This document shows positions 45,884-53,347 of a stretch of 64,000 nt of DNA, piece after piece. The stretch comes from Streptomyces uncialis (GTDB lineage: Bacteria; Actinomycetota; Actinomycetes; Streptomycetales; Streptomycetaceae). Location of the stretch: NCBI RefSeq assembly GCF_036250755.1, contig NZ_CP109583.1, positions 5,107,501 through 5,171,500 on the forward strand. Reading direction: 5' to 3'. The notes under the pieces were generated by a model. The model searched no databases and had not been told where the DNA came from. It saw only the letters and a program-made list of their open reading frames with translations. The translations under genes were made by a program, and so were the position numbers. Each line of letters starts with the position of its first letter. The stretch's first letter is position 1.

Positions 45884-46759
45884 GTGGGTCAACAGCGCGT
45901 CGGTGTCGCCGTCCTGACCATGGGCAACCGGCCCGCAGAGCTCACCCGGCTGCTGGACTCGGTGGCGGCGCAGGACACGCCCGCGACCCGCGTGGTGGTG
46001 GTCGGCAACGGAACGCCGTTGCCCGCGTTGCCCGATGGCGTCACCGGAGTCGAGCTTCCGGAGAATCTTGGGGTCTCCGGCGGCCGGAACGTCGCGCTGG
46101 ACCGGTTGCGGGAGTTCGGGGACGTCGATCTGGTGGTGGATCTGGACGACGACGGGCTGCTGATCGCGCCGGACGTGTTCACCCGGCTCGTGGCGCGGTA
46201 CGAGGCGGACGACCGGCTGGGAATTGTGAGCTTCCGGATCGCGGACGAGCGCGGCCGTACCCAGCGGCGCCATGTTCCCCGACTGCGCTCGGCCGACCCG
46301 ATGCGGGGCGGACCCGTGACCACGTTCCTCGGCGGAGGACACGCGTTGTCGGCACGGATGCTGGACGAGACCGGGGGCTGGCCGGACGCGTTCTTCTACG
46401 CCCATGAGGAGACGGATCTGGCCTGGCGCGCGCTGGACGCGGGATGGAAGATCCTCTACGACCCGGAAGTGGTCCTCCAGCACCCGTGGACGGAACCGAC
46501 CAGGCACGCCGTCTTCCACCGCATGGTCGCCCGCAACCGCGTCTGGCTCGCGAAACGGCATCTGCCCGCTCCGCTGGTGCCCGTGTACCTCGGGGTGTGG
46601 ACCGTCCTCACGCTCACCCGGACACGCTCGGTGGCGGGGCTGCGCGCGTGGTGCGGCGGCTTCGCCGAGGGGCTGCGTACGCCGTGCCCGCCGCGACGGC
46701 CGATGCGGTGGGCCACGGTGCGGCGGATGACCCGGCTGGGAAGGCCCCCGGTCATCTGA
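45884..46759 (+). CDS. Family 2 glycosyltransferase
   Basis: 291 residues. The GT-A fold begins VGVAVLTMGNRPAELTRLLD, the nucleotide/metal site DXD is VDLVVDLDDDGLL, and the acceptor-side motif is FFYAHEETDLAWRALDAGWK (the ED of processive and rhamnosyl-type GT2 enzymes). LGVSGGRNVALDRL is also typical. A C-terminal amphipathic or membrane-associated region follows. Likely adds a sugar to a cell-envelope glycan. The GTG start at 45884 follows GGAACGGAG. It stands alone. Confidence 0.9.
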   Translation: MGQQRVGVAVLTMGNRPAELTRLLDSVAAQDTPATRVVVVGNGTPLPALPDGVTGVELPENLGVSGGRNVALDRLREFGDVDLVVDLDDDGLLIAPDVFTRLVARYEADDRLGIVSFRIADERGRTQRRHVPRLRSADPMRGGPVTTFLGGGHALSARMLDETGGWPDAFFYAHEETDLAWRALDAGWKILYDPEVVLQHPWTEPTRHAVFHRMVARNRVWLAKRHLPAPLVPVYLGVWTVLTLTRTRSVAGLRAWCGGFAEGLRTPCPPRRPMRWATVRRMTRLGRPPVI

Positions 46760-46939
46760 ACCGGTTGCCGGACGTGGGCCTGTCGTGGGTCGGTTGTGCC
46801 GGTTGCGGAGAGGGGAGCGCGGGCGGGGCGGTGGCTCCGGCTGAGGGCTTGTGCGCCGGTGCGTCGTCCGTCGGGTGACTGCTATACAGCTTCCACTCGG
46901 ACGCGTCGGGCTTCCGTTGCGAGGAGGGAGCGGGGAATC

Positions 46940-47080
46940 ATGAGCGAGGTCGAACCGGCACGTGCGGGCTCCGGCGGGGACGACGACGGTGACGGGCTGC
47001 CCGGGGAGCCGTGGCCCGGTCCGCCTCTCCCGCCGACCCCTGACGGCGGACCGGGTGTGCCCAATCCGCCGAAGAAGTGA
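46940..47080 (+). CDS. Acidic Pro/Gly-rich 46-residue peptide, possible methyltransferase substrate
   Basis: Short gene with strong SD GGAGGGAGCGGGG. Its product starts MSEVEPARAGSGGDDDGDG and continues with a Pro/Gly-rich half (PWPGPPLPPTPDGGPGVPNP) ending PPKK. It has several Asp and Asp-Gly/Asn-Pro sites, but no Cys and no Trp-rich core. The stop codon overlaps the GTG of the isoaspartate-type methyltransferase as GTGA, the classic sign of co-translation. I suggest it may be the substrate peptide. TATACA at 46883 is a possible -10 for the pair. No known precursor family recognised. Confidence 0.55.
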   Translation: MSEVEPARAGSGGDDDGDGLPGEPWPGPPLPPTPDGGPGVPNPPKK

Positions 47081-48288
47081 ACGCGTCGCGCGTGGACCCG
47101 GAACCCGGGGACGGCCCGAACAGCATGGACGGATGGACCTTACTGGGGCGGCGGCTCCGGGAGGCCGGGGTCATGGATGCCGACTGGACCGGCGCCTTCG
47201 ACGCCGTGCCCCGGCACCCGTTCCTGCCGGACGTGATGTGGCCGCACGACATGGCCACCGGGCGTACCGTCACCGTGTCCCGGGCAGAGCGGCCCGAGCT
47301 GTGGCGGTCCTACGCCGACTCCGATGTGCCGATCGTGACGCAGTGGGACGACGGATCGCACACCGGTCCGGGACCGGGCGCCCTCGCGACCAGTTCCGCG
47401 TCCATGCCGAGCGTGGTCCTGCGGATGCTCCGGGACCTCGACGCGCGCCCCGGTCACCGGGTCCTCGACATCGGTACGGGCACCGGATGGAACGCCGCGC
47501 TGCTCGCCCACCGGGTCGGGGCCGATCACGTCGTCACGGTCGAGGTCGACGGTGTGCTGGCCGAGCGTGCCCGACCAGCCCTGGGCCGAGCCGGGTTCCC
47601 GGTCGGTGTCGTCCACGGGGACGGGCTGCTCGGGCATCCGCCCGCCGCGCCCTACGACCGCGTCATCGTGACGTGCGGCCTGCGGGCCCTCCCGTACGCG
47701 TGGGTGCGGCAGACCCGGCCCGGCGGGGTCGTCGTCGTCCCCTGGGGTACGGAGTACGGCCAGCAGGACGCCGTCGCCCGGCTCGTCGTCGCCCCGGACG
47801 GCCGGTCCGCCTCCGGACGCCTCACCGGACCCGTCGAGTTCATGAAGCTGCGGTCCCAGCGCGGGCCGGACCCCGACCACTCCTCGTACGTCGGCGGCTC
47901 CGTCCGTGACAGCGCCGACTCGACCTCCGTCACCGAACTGACCGAGTCGCGGTACCTCGGTGAAACCCCCTTCGCCGTACAGCGGTTCGTCCTGGGGCTG
48001 CGACTGCGCGGCTGCCGTCACGTCGTCGCCGAACGCCGTCACGGGGCCCGGCCCGTCTGGCTGTACGGGCTCACCGACCGTTCCTGGGCGTGCGCGCTGT
48101 TCCGTGACGGACACGCAGACGCGCCCGTCTGGCAGGGCGGGCCGCGCCGCCTCTGGGACGAGGCGGAGGCCGCGTACGCCTGGTGGCGGGACCGGGGAAG
48201 TCCCGGCTATGAACGGTTCGGCCTCACCGTCACCCCGGACGGCACGCGGGCATGGCTCGATGAGCCGGAACGCTCCTGGGCTGTGTGA
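47077..48288 (+). CDS. PCMT-family methyltransferase, peptide-maturase type
   Basis: 403 residues. N-terminal PIMT-like fold: DGWTLLGRRLREAGVMDADW, PRHPFLPDVMW, the SAM site HRVLDIGTGTGWNAALLAHR and the post-I region VVTVEVDGVLAERARP, then YDRVIVTCGLRALPYAWVRQ. The C-terminal extension QGGPRRLWDEAEAAYAWWRD and RFGLTVTPDGTRAWLDEP matches the class I recall from ATP-grasp RiPP (graspetide) clusters rather than the housekeeping repair enzyme. Expected chemistry is methylation of an Asp or isoAsp carboxylate, leading to aspartimide. No ATP-grasp gene is nearby. GTG start coupled to the upstream peptide. Confidence 0.85.
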   Translation: MNASRVDPEPGDGPNSMDGWTLLGRRLREAGVMDADWTGAFDAVPRHPFLPDVMWPHDMATGRTVTVSRAERPELWRSYADSDVPIVTQWDDGSHTGPGPGALATSSASMPSVVLRMLRDLDARPGHRVLDIGTGTGWNAALLAHRVGADHVVTVEVDGVLAERARPALGRAGFPVGVVHGDGLLGHPPAAPYDRVIVTCGLRALPYAWVRQTRPGGVVVVPWGTEYGQQDAVARLVVAPDGRSASGRLTGPVEFMKLRSQRGPDPDHSSYVGGSVRDSADSTSVTELTESRYLGETPFAVQRFVLGLRLRGCRHVVAERRHGARPVWLYGLTDRSWACALFRDGHADAPVWQGGPRRLWDEAEAAYAWWRDRGSPGYERFGLTVTPDGTRAWLDEPERSWAV

Positions 48289-48360
48289 CCCGTGACCGGT
48301 GCGGGACCCGGGCTTGTGGTGCTCGTGCCGCCCTGGTCCCGTCCGGTTCGTACGTTCCGT

Positions 48361-48585
48361 TCAGGCGCGGGTGTCCGTCGCCGTCCAGTCCACCAGGCGC
48401 GTCCACGCCTGGTGGGTGAGGTGCAGTACGGGGTTCCCGGGCCGGGTGCGCTTGCTGTCCCGTACGGCTACCTTGCCGTGGACCTCGGCGTGCTCGGGTG
48501 ACCACTCGACGCAGTCACCGGCATTGGGGCCGCTGTACGTGGAGCGATGCCAGGTGGCGGTTCGTTCAGGCTGTGAAGTTGCCAT
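48361..48585 (-). CDS. DUF397 protein (distal copy)
   Basis: 74 residues with the DUF397 core WHRSTYSGPNAGDCVEWSP, VAVRDSKRTRPGNPVLHLTH and a C-terminal W-x-x-L/F-x-x-W. DUF397 proteins pair with XRE-DUF5753 regulators in streptomycetes (WhiJ-like systems) and antagonise them. It overlaps the next DUF397 gene by 20 bases, so it is the last gene of a three-gene operon. Confidence 0.9.
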   Translation of the reverse strand: MATSQPERTATWHRSTYSGPNAGDCVEWSPEHAEVHGKVAVRDSKRTRPGNPVLHLTHQAWTRLVDWTATDTRA

Positions 48586-48784
48586 CTTTGACTCCCGATA
48601 TGAACGTCGACCACGCGGTGTGCGTGACCATCAATGCGGGGGCGTGCGGGGTCTTCGTGTCACCTATGGGGACGAAGTCGGGGATACCGGGGGCGATTTC
48701 GATGCAGTTTCCGCCGTCGTTCCCGCTGTAGCTGCTCCTGATCCACTTCGTGACTCTGAGGCCGTGCTTGTCCATGGTGGCCAT
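48566..48784 (-). CDS. DUF397 protein (proximal copy)
   Basis: 72 residues: VTKWIRSSYSGNDGGNCIEI, FVPIGDTKTPHAPALMVTHT, AWSTFISGVKDGNFT. It is a second, divergent DUF397 copy in tandem. Its start (ATG 48784, SD GGAAGGGT) lies inside the 3' end of the XRE gene: the two share 125 bases in different frames of the same strand. Confidence 0.9.
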   Translation of the reverse strand: MATMDKHGLRVTKWIRSSYSGNDGGNCIEIAPGIPDFVPIGDTKTPHAPALMVTHTAWSTFISGVKDGNFTA

Positions 48785-49610
48785 ACCCTTCCATTGCCTC
48801 GCTGATCAGAGCGGCGGAATCCGGTGCCGAGAGGGCATTTGCCCTGAGCGCATCATAGATAAAGCTGTGACGTGCAATCACGCCCGGATCATTGTGGAAG
48901 TGACCGCTCTCCATTGACTCCGAGTAGGCCCACTGATCACCTTCGGGCAGCGTGAGCAGCGACATCGAGGTCTTGGGTCGCGCGAGCCCCGGTTGGTTGG
49001 TGGGTGCGACCTGCACATGGATGTTGGGCAGTTGGCTCACTGCAAGCAGATGGGCGCACTGGTCGTACATGACGCTGGGCTCCCCGACGATGCTACGAAG
49101 GCAGCTTTCGTCCAATACCACGACGTATAGCGGGCCACCTGGGGCGAGGAAGCGCTGTTGTCGGCTCAATCGAGCCCGAACTCGTTCTTCGACCACGTCG
49201 CCAGTCATGACGGGTGAGAACAGTGCGCGGGCGTATCCCTCGATCTGCAACAAACCTGGAATGTCTTGCGTCTGGTACTCGCGGACGGCGACGGCCACCG
49301 CGTCCATATCCGCCCGCCGCTGGAACCAGTCCGGATGTTCCACCGCCGGGTACCAGTCGATGCGGCCCCAGAGCTGTATCAGGACGCCGCCCGTGGTCAG
49401 GACGGCGTCGCACCTGCGGACGAAGCTGTCCTGCGGGACGCGGGTGCCTGCCTCGACACGTGCCACCAGGGAGCGGTCGCACGGGATCTGGCCGGCGAGG
49501 CCGTCCTGGGTGAGGTCGGCGGAGCGTCTGAAGTGGCGGAGTACGTCGCCGAAGACTCCGGCCGTCGTGGCGGCTTCTGTCGATTCCCCCGTGGCGTCGC
49601 GTTGGCTCAC
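48660..49610 (-). CDS. XRE-family regulator with DUF5753 domain, C-terminally extended
   Basis: 316 residues. XRE helix-turn-helix at about 20-75 (LRHFRRSADLTQDGLAGQIP; RSLVARVEAGTRVPQDSFVR), then DUF5753 (REYQTQDIPGLLQIEGYARA; RQQRFLAPGGPLYVVVLDES; PEGDQWAYSESMESGHFHND). Family members normally stop soon after SAALISEAMEGY. Here translation continues about 40 residues through Arg/His/Gln-rich sequence in an alternative frame of the DUF397 gene, so the natural stop seems to have been lost by a small indel or mutation. The GTG start at 49610 has GGGG upstream. Confidence 0.88.
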   Translation of the reverse strand: MSQRDATGESTEAATTAGVFGDVLRHFRRSADLTQDGLAGQIPCDRSLVARVEAGTRVPQDSFVRRCDAVLTTGGVLIQLWGRIDWYPAVEHPDWFQRRADMDAVAVAVREYQTQDIPGLLQIEGYARALFSPVMTGDVVEERVRARLSRQQRFLAPGGPLYVVVLDESCLRSIVGEPSVMYDQCAHLLAVSQLPNIHVQVAPTNQPGLARPKTSMSLLTLPEGDQWAYSESMESGHFHNDPGVIARHSFIYDALRANALSAPDSAALISEAMEGYGHHGQARPQSHEVDQEQLQRERRRKLHRNRPRYPRLRPHR

Positions 49611-49747
49611 AAGGGTGCCCCTTCCGTGACATGGATCAGTGGAACGCGCGCGGCATTGAGCGGCGCGGTTCCGCTGCGCAACGCTGCACGTACGAACAGT
49701 AATTGAGCATCCGTCGGGTGTGGGCGGGTTCGGCGTACGGAGTGCAC

Positions 49748-49987
49748 ATGGTGAAGCAACTGGACACGGACGGCACGGGATTGGAAAGAGGTGCTGTCGT
49801 GTTCGATTCCGAGCGGCGGAAGGTCGGGGAGTACCAGGACGAGTCCGGGCCGTACGCGGTGCTGCGGCCCCTCGGTGGGGGACGGGAGTGGGAGGCGGAG
49901 TTCGGGCAGCTCAGGGGGGCCACGGCGGAGGAGCGGCTGAGCGCGGAGCTGCGCGCGGCGAACGAGCGATCGGAGCGGCGGCCGTGA
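49748..49987 (+). CDS. Small conserved hypothetical protein
   Basis: 79 residues, KQLDTDGTGLERGAVVFDSE, RKVGEYQDESGPYAVLRPLG, GGREWEAEFGQLR and a helical Ala/Glu/Arg tail. It is the type of short protein often found beside XRE-DUF397 loci in streptomycetes. ATG at 49748 with GGAG 5 bases upstream. Divergent from the XRE gene; its TGA overlaps the next GTG (GTGA). Confidence 0.72.
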   Translation: MVKQLDTDGTGLERGAVVFDSERRKVGEYQDESGPYAVLRPLGGGREWEAEFGQLRGATAEERLSAELRAANERSERRP

Positions 49988-50304
49988 GCGGGGCGGGCGG
50001 GACGGGCGGCTTCGGCGGTACGGGGCCGGGGCCGCGTCGGCGGTTGCGGCGGGTGTTCCGGTACGTGCCGTTCACGATCGTGCAGGACCCGACGGCGGAG
50101 CCGGAGTACGCGGCGCGGTGCGTGTCGGGGGCGGAGGCGGACTGCGGGGCGGAGTCGGGGGCGTGGGGCCACCCGGCGGACGTGGAGGACTGGCAGCGGC
50201 TGCACACGCAGGAGACCCGGCATCTGCGGTACCGGCGGACGTTCTCGGACTACGCGGTGCTGGAGCGGTCGGACGGCGTGCCCGATTCGGCGGGGTGGAC
50301 ATGA
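49984..50304 (+). CDS. DUF7848-like hypothetical protein
   Basis: 106 residues. A Gly-rich start is followed by RVFRYVPFTIVQDPTAEPEY, three cysteines (YAARCVSGAEADCGAESGAW) and HTQETRHLRYRRTFSDYAVL. The spaced Cys and His (RCVSGAEADCG ... WQRLHTQETRH) suggest a small zinc-binding fold. Known to me only as a streptomycete family of unknown function. Both ends overlap neighbours (GTGA before, ATGA after), so it is the middle gene of a coupled trio. Confidence 0.72.
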   Translation: MSGAGGTGGFGGTGPGPRRRLRRVFRYVPFTIVQDPTAEPEYAARCVSGAEADCGAESGAWGHPADVEDWQRLHTQETRHLRYRRTFSDYAVLERSDGVPDSAGWT

Positions 50305-50489
50305 GGCACGTGGGTACAGGGACGGGTCGGCGCAGGTCGCGGCGGGGGCGTCGGCGCAGGGACCCGTACCGGCGCCGGGTGCGGGTGACCGCCGACGGGG
50401 TGTTCTGGGGCGGGGTGCTGATGGTCAGCACGGTCACGGGGCTGCTCGGGGTGATCGTGATGGCCGTCTTCCACCGCACGCCGCCCTGA
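50301..50489 (+). CDS. Small basic single-helix membrane protein
   Basis: 62 residues. An Arg-rich N-terminal half (TGRRRSRRGRRRRDPYRRRV) is followed by one membrane helix (FWGGVLMVSTVTGLLGVIVM) and the short tail AVFHRTPP. ATGA overlap with the preceding gene supports it. Function unknown; the positive-inside rule places the basic part in the cytoplasm. Confidence 0.65.
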   Translation: MRHVGTGTGRRRSRRGRRRRDPYRRRVRVTADGVFWGGVLMVSTVTGLLGVIVMAVFHRTPP

Positions 50490-50514
50490 CGGGGGTGGGG
50501 GCCGTGTCAGGCAA

Positions 50515-50793
50515 GTGAGGACCGTTGGCTGTCGGCTCTCATCGGCCAGGTATCGGCCAGTCCCATGGCTGAGGCGTTCGGAGGTCGTCGAAGAGGCGCT
50601 GATCTCACATGGCGCGGACCTGCTTGTCGGCATGTTGGCATCGGGCTCGCCCCTCCTGGACTCGGGGCTCATCGACCCCGGAGGGCTTCGCGACGGGGTA
50701 CGAGAACTACGGCATGGGGCTTACGACGAGATGCGCCATTCCCAGCTGATCGAGGTCGTCCACCTTCATCTCGCGGCAACGGCATATCTGTGA
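50515..50793 (+). pseudogene. Fragment resembling the C-terminus of an asparagine-synthetase-like protein
   Basis: The frame at 50515-50793 encodes RYRPVPWLRRSEVVEEALIS and SPLLDSGLIDPGGLRDGVREL, then LIEVVHLHLAATAYL before the stop. This looks like the last about 80 residues of asparagine synthetase-type cyclases (G-L-I-D-P-x-x-L followed by a helix). There is no catalytic part and no good start, so I read it as a remnant. It occupies most of the 310 bases between the small membrane protein and the GNAT gene. Confidence 0.3.
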
Positions 50794-50799
50794 ACCCGG

Positions 50800-51423
50800 C
50801 TATGCGTAGGGGAGCGTTGTCCCGTCGAACCTGTCCTGAAGGTCCTTGACCGGCTCGGCCCGCCGCGCCATCAGGTACATCGGGCCACGGGACTTCCGCA
50901 TCTCGTGGACCACCGCGAAGCCCTGGTGCTGGTAGTACGTCACCAGGCCGGGGAAGCGGCAGCCGCGCCTCAGCCAGGTCTTGCCCTCCTGGAAGGCGCG
51001 GTCCAGGGCCCATAGCGCCAGCAGTGTGCCGGGCTTCCAGGTCCGGACGGCGGGGTCGGTGACCGTCGTGTACAGGTACAGCGAGGGTTCGCTGAGTTCC
51101 TGTTCCGTCCACGCCATGGGCGGAGTCGAGTCCGTCACGGTCGTACAGCCCACGGGTCTGCCGTCGGCCTCAAGAATCCACATCGATCCGTCCGGGTTGG
51201 CCGTCAGCGCGCTGACCAGTCCGGCATCGTCGCGCCAGCTCGGCAGCCCTCTCTCCTCCAGCCAGTCCGACCGCGCGAGGACGAGCGTCTCGACGGCGGA
51301 CGCGTCGCCGGACGTGGCGGGCCGGACGCCGAACCGGAGCGAGGGCATCGGGTTCCGCCGTTCAGCGTCCGGGCTTCCCTCGGACCCAGTTCCGACCGGC
51401 CCGGGGACAGCCTGTTCATCCAT
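50800..51423 (-). CDS. GNAT-family acetyltransferase
   Basis: 207 residues. GNAT-like: FGVRPATSGDASAVETLVLA, WLEERGLPSW, SMWILEADGRPVGCTTVTDS and TYYQHQGFAVVHEM near the C-terminus. The acetyl-CoA loop (VTDPAVRTWKPGTLLALWAL) lacks the classical RGxGxA, so it is a divergent member of the type often found next to XRE or DUF397 genes. ATG at 51423; the internal ATG at 51348 (MPSLRFGVRP) is an alternative nearer the domain start. Confidence 0.75.
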   Translation of the reverse strand: MDEQAVPGPVGTGSEGSPDAERRNPMPSLRFGVRPATSGDASAVETLVLARSDWLEERGLPSWRDDAGLVSALTANPDGSMWILEADGRPVGCTTVTDSTPPMAWTEQELSEPSLYLYTTVTDPAVRTWKPGTLLALWALDRAFQEGKTWLRRGCRFPGLVTYYQHQGFAVVHEMRKSRGPMYLMARRAEPVKDLQDRFDGTTLPYA

Positions 51424-51578
51424 GTCGGTCACCGTACCGAGGATCGGCCGTGGCGCGGGGTGCTTCTCCACCGCCGCGACCGTCACCCTTCCCGGGCCCC
51501 GGTCCGGGGGACGTGACCCGGATCACGTCCCCCGGAAAACCTCGCGGCCCGCCACCGCGTCTAGCAGGTGTGCAATGG

Positions 51579-52133
51579 GTGAGGGCGGCAGCGCCGGAGG
51601 AACTGGACGAGGAGCGGCTGCTCCGGCGGGTGGCCCGGGGTGACCGGGCCGCCTTCGAGGAGCTGTACCGGCGTACGTCGCCCTGGCTGGCGGTACGGCT
51701 GGGGCGGCGCTGTGCCGATCAGCAGATCGTCGCCGAGGTGATGCAGGAGACGTATCTCGCGGTGTGGCGGGCGGCGGGTTCCTTCGCCGGGAGCCGGACC
51801 GGGGGGAGCGCCGTCGGCTGGCTGTGGACGATCGCGGCCCGCCGGCTCGTGGACGCGTTCCGGCGCCGGGCCCACCACGCGCAGCCGCCGCCCGCCGCCG
51901 CCGCGCACCCCGTCGCGCCCGCCGCCGAGGAAGAGGCGCTGCGGGGAGCCGTCGGCGGTGACGTCGGGGACGCGCTGCGGCGTCTCGCGCCGGAGCTCAG
52001 GGACGTACTTCAGGCCATGGTGCTCGACGGACTCTCCGTCCGCGAGACCGCCGTTCTGCTCGGACTGCCCGAGGGAACGGTCAAGACCCGCGCCCGCCGG
52101 GCCCGGACCGCGATGCGGGAGGCGCTGTCATGA
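51579..52133 (+). CDS. ECF RNA polymerase sigma factor
   Basis: 184 residues. Region 2: DRAAFEELYRRTSPWLAVRL, VMQETYLAVWRAAGSFAGSR, GWLWTIAARRLVDAFRRRAH. Region 4: LAPELRDVLQAMVLDGLSVR, VLLGLPEGTVKTRARRARTA. An Ala/Pro-rich linker joins them. The gene begins a five-gene set and overlaps the zinc-finger membrane protein gene by ATGA, the standard sigma/anti-sigma pairing. GTG at 51579 has only a weak SD. Confidence 0.92.
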   Translation: MRAAAPEELDEERLLRRVARGDRAAFEELYRRTSPWLAVRLGRRCADQQIVAEVMQETYLAVWRAAGSFAGSRTGGSAVGWLWTIAARRLVDAFRRRAHHAQPPPAAAAHPVAPAAEEEALRGAVGGDVGDALRRLAPELRDVLQAMVLDGLSVRETAVLLGLPEGTVKTRARRARTAMREALS

Positions 52134-52990
52134 ACGCCGAACACACCTCACCCACCTCACCCACCTCACCCACCTCACCCCCGTCCCACGCGTCGGCGCG
52201 GCTCATCGCCGGGTACGCGCGCGGCGACACGGACCTCGTCCCGGACGAGGTGTGGGCCCTGGAGGCCCATCTGGAAGGGTGCCGGAGCTGCCGCGACCGG
52301 CTGTCGGACGCCGTCGACGCCGGGGCGCCGGCCGTCGCGGCGCTGACCGCGTCCGTCTGGTCGGACCTCGGACCGCAGCTGGCCGCCGCCGTCCCGGCGC
52401 CACCGCGCCGCCGCCGCGCGCGGCTGTCGGTGTGGACGACGCCCGTCATGACGCCGTGGCTCGCCATGGTCCTGGCCGTGACGCTGCTCGCCCTGCTGCT
52501 GGACCTGGTGGGCCCCGGGCCCGGCCAGGTGTCCCTGATGCTGCTGCTCGCTCCCGTCCTGCCCGTGTGCGGGGTGGCGGCCTCTTGGTCACGCGGCCTG
52601 GACCCGGCGTACGAGCTGACCGCGTCCTCGCCGAGAGCGGGGCTGCAACTGGTGCTGCGGCGGACGGCCGCCGTGCTCGCCGTGGTGATCCCCGCGCTGC
52701 TGGCGGGGGGATGGGCGACGGGGGTGATGGCCGCGCAATGGCTGCTGCCCTGTCTGGCCTTCACCGCGGCGACCCTGGCGCTCGGCGGGGTGATCGGGGT
52801 GACCCGGGCCGCCGTCGCCGTGGTCGCGGTGTGGGCCGTCGTGGTGGCGGCGCCGACCCTGGCCACCAGCCGTACGGCCGTCGCGCTGGAGCCGGAGGTC
52901 CTGCCGGTGTGGGGGCTGGTCCTCGCGCTCGGCGCGGGTGCGGTGATCGTCCGCAGGGGCGCGTACACCGTGCTGGGGGCCCACCGTTGA
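52130..52990 (+). CDS. Zinc-finger membrane anti-sigma factor
   Basis: 286 residues. After an odd N-terminal run of four Ser-Pro-Thr/Pro repeats comes an anti-sigma zinc-finger domain with H-x3-C-x2-C (EAHLEGCRSCRDRL, about residues 45-58). About six membrane helices follow (TPWLAMVLAVTLLALLLDLV, VSLMLLLAPVLPVCGVAASW, and others). It presumably holds the ECF sigma factor at the membrane until a signal arrives. The polytopic C-terminal part is larger than in typical anti-sigma factors and may sense or act with the ABC transporter downstream. Confidence 0.87.
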   Translation: MNAEHTSPTSPTSPTSPPSHASARLIAGYARGDTDLVPDEVWALEAHLEGCRSCRDRLSDAVDAGAPAVAALTASVWSDLGPQLAAAVPAPPRRRRARLSVWTTPVMTPWLAMVLAVTLLALLLDLVGPGPGQVSLMLLLAPVLPVCGVAASWSRGLDPAYELTASSPRAGLQLVLRRTAAVLAVVIPALLAGGWATGVMAAQWLLPCLAFTAATLALGGVIGVTRAAVAVVAVWAVVVAAPTLATSRTAVALEPEVLPVWGLVLALGAGAVIVRRGAYTVLGAHR

Positions 52991-53347
52991 AGCCGGACCG
53001 TTCGGACCCCGGCCGCTGAACCCCGGCCGTTGACCTGATTGCTGGGGGCCGGCCGCTGAACGCCCGGCCGTCGGCGCCCCGTTCCTGAGTGCGGCGGTCT
53101 GCCGGAGCCCTGTTCCCGGTTCCGGCGTACCCGTTACCGCGTCGCCCCAGGTCCGGTTCCGGCGTGCCTGCCGGACGCCCGGCCCGGTTCCGGCGTGCCC
53201 GTTTCATGCCCCCATGCCCTCATGCGTGCTTGCGGCGTGCGGCGTACCCGTCCGACGAGAACCTTCGGGCCAAGAGACACACAGCGACACACAGCGACAC
53301 ACAGCGACAGACATAGACAGACAGACAGAGAGAAGGGGAAGCGCGTC
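52991..53347. other. 357-base gap with short direct repeats before the ABC genes
   Basis: No gene is recognised. Local repeats are dense: CCCCGGCCGCTGAA/CCCCGGCCGTTGA variants at 52991-53070, three copies of CGGTTCCGGCGT(A/G)C at about 53117-53200, and three perfect tandem copies of the 10-mer ACACAGCGAC from 53277 to 53306, then GACA repeats up to the SD (GAAGGGGAAG). A promoter for the ABC genes probably lies here. Confidence 0.6.
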
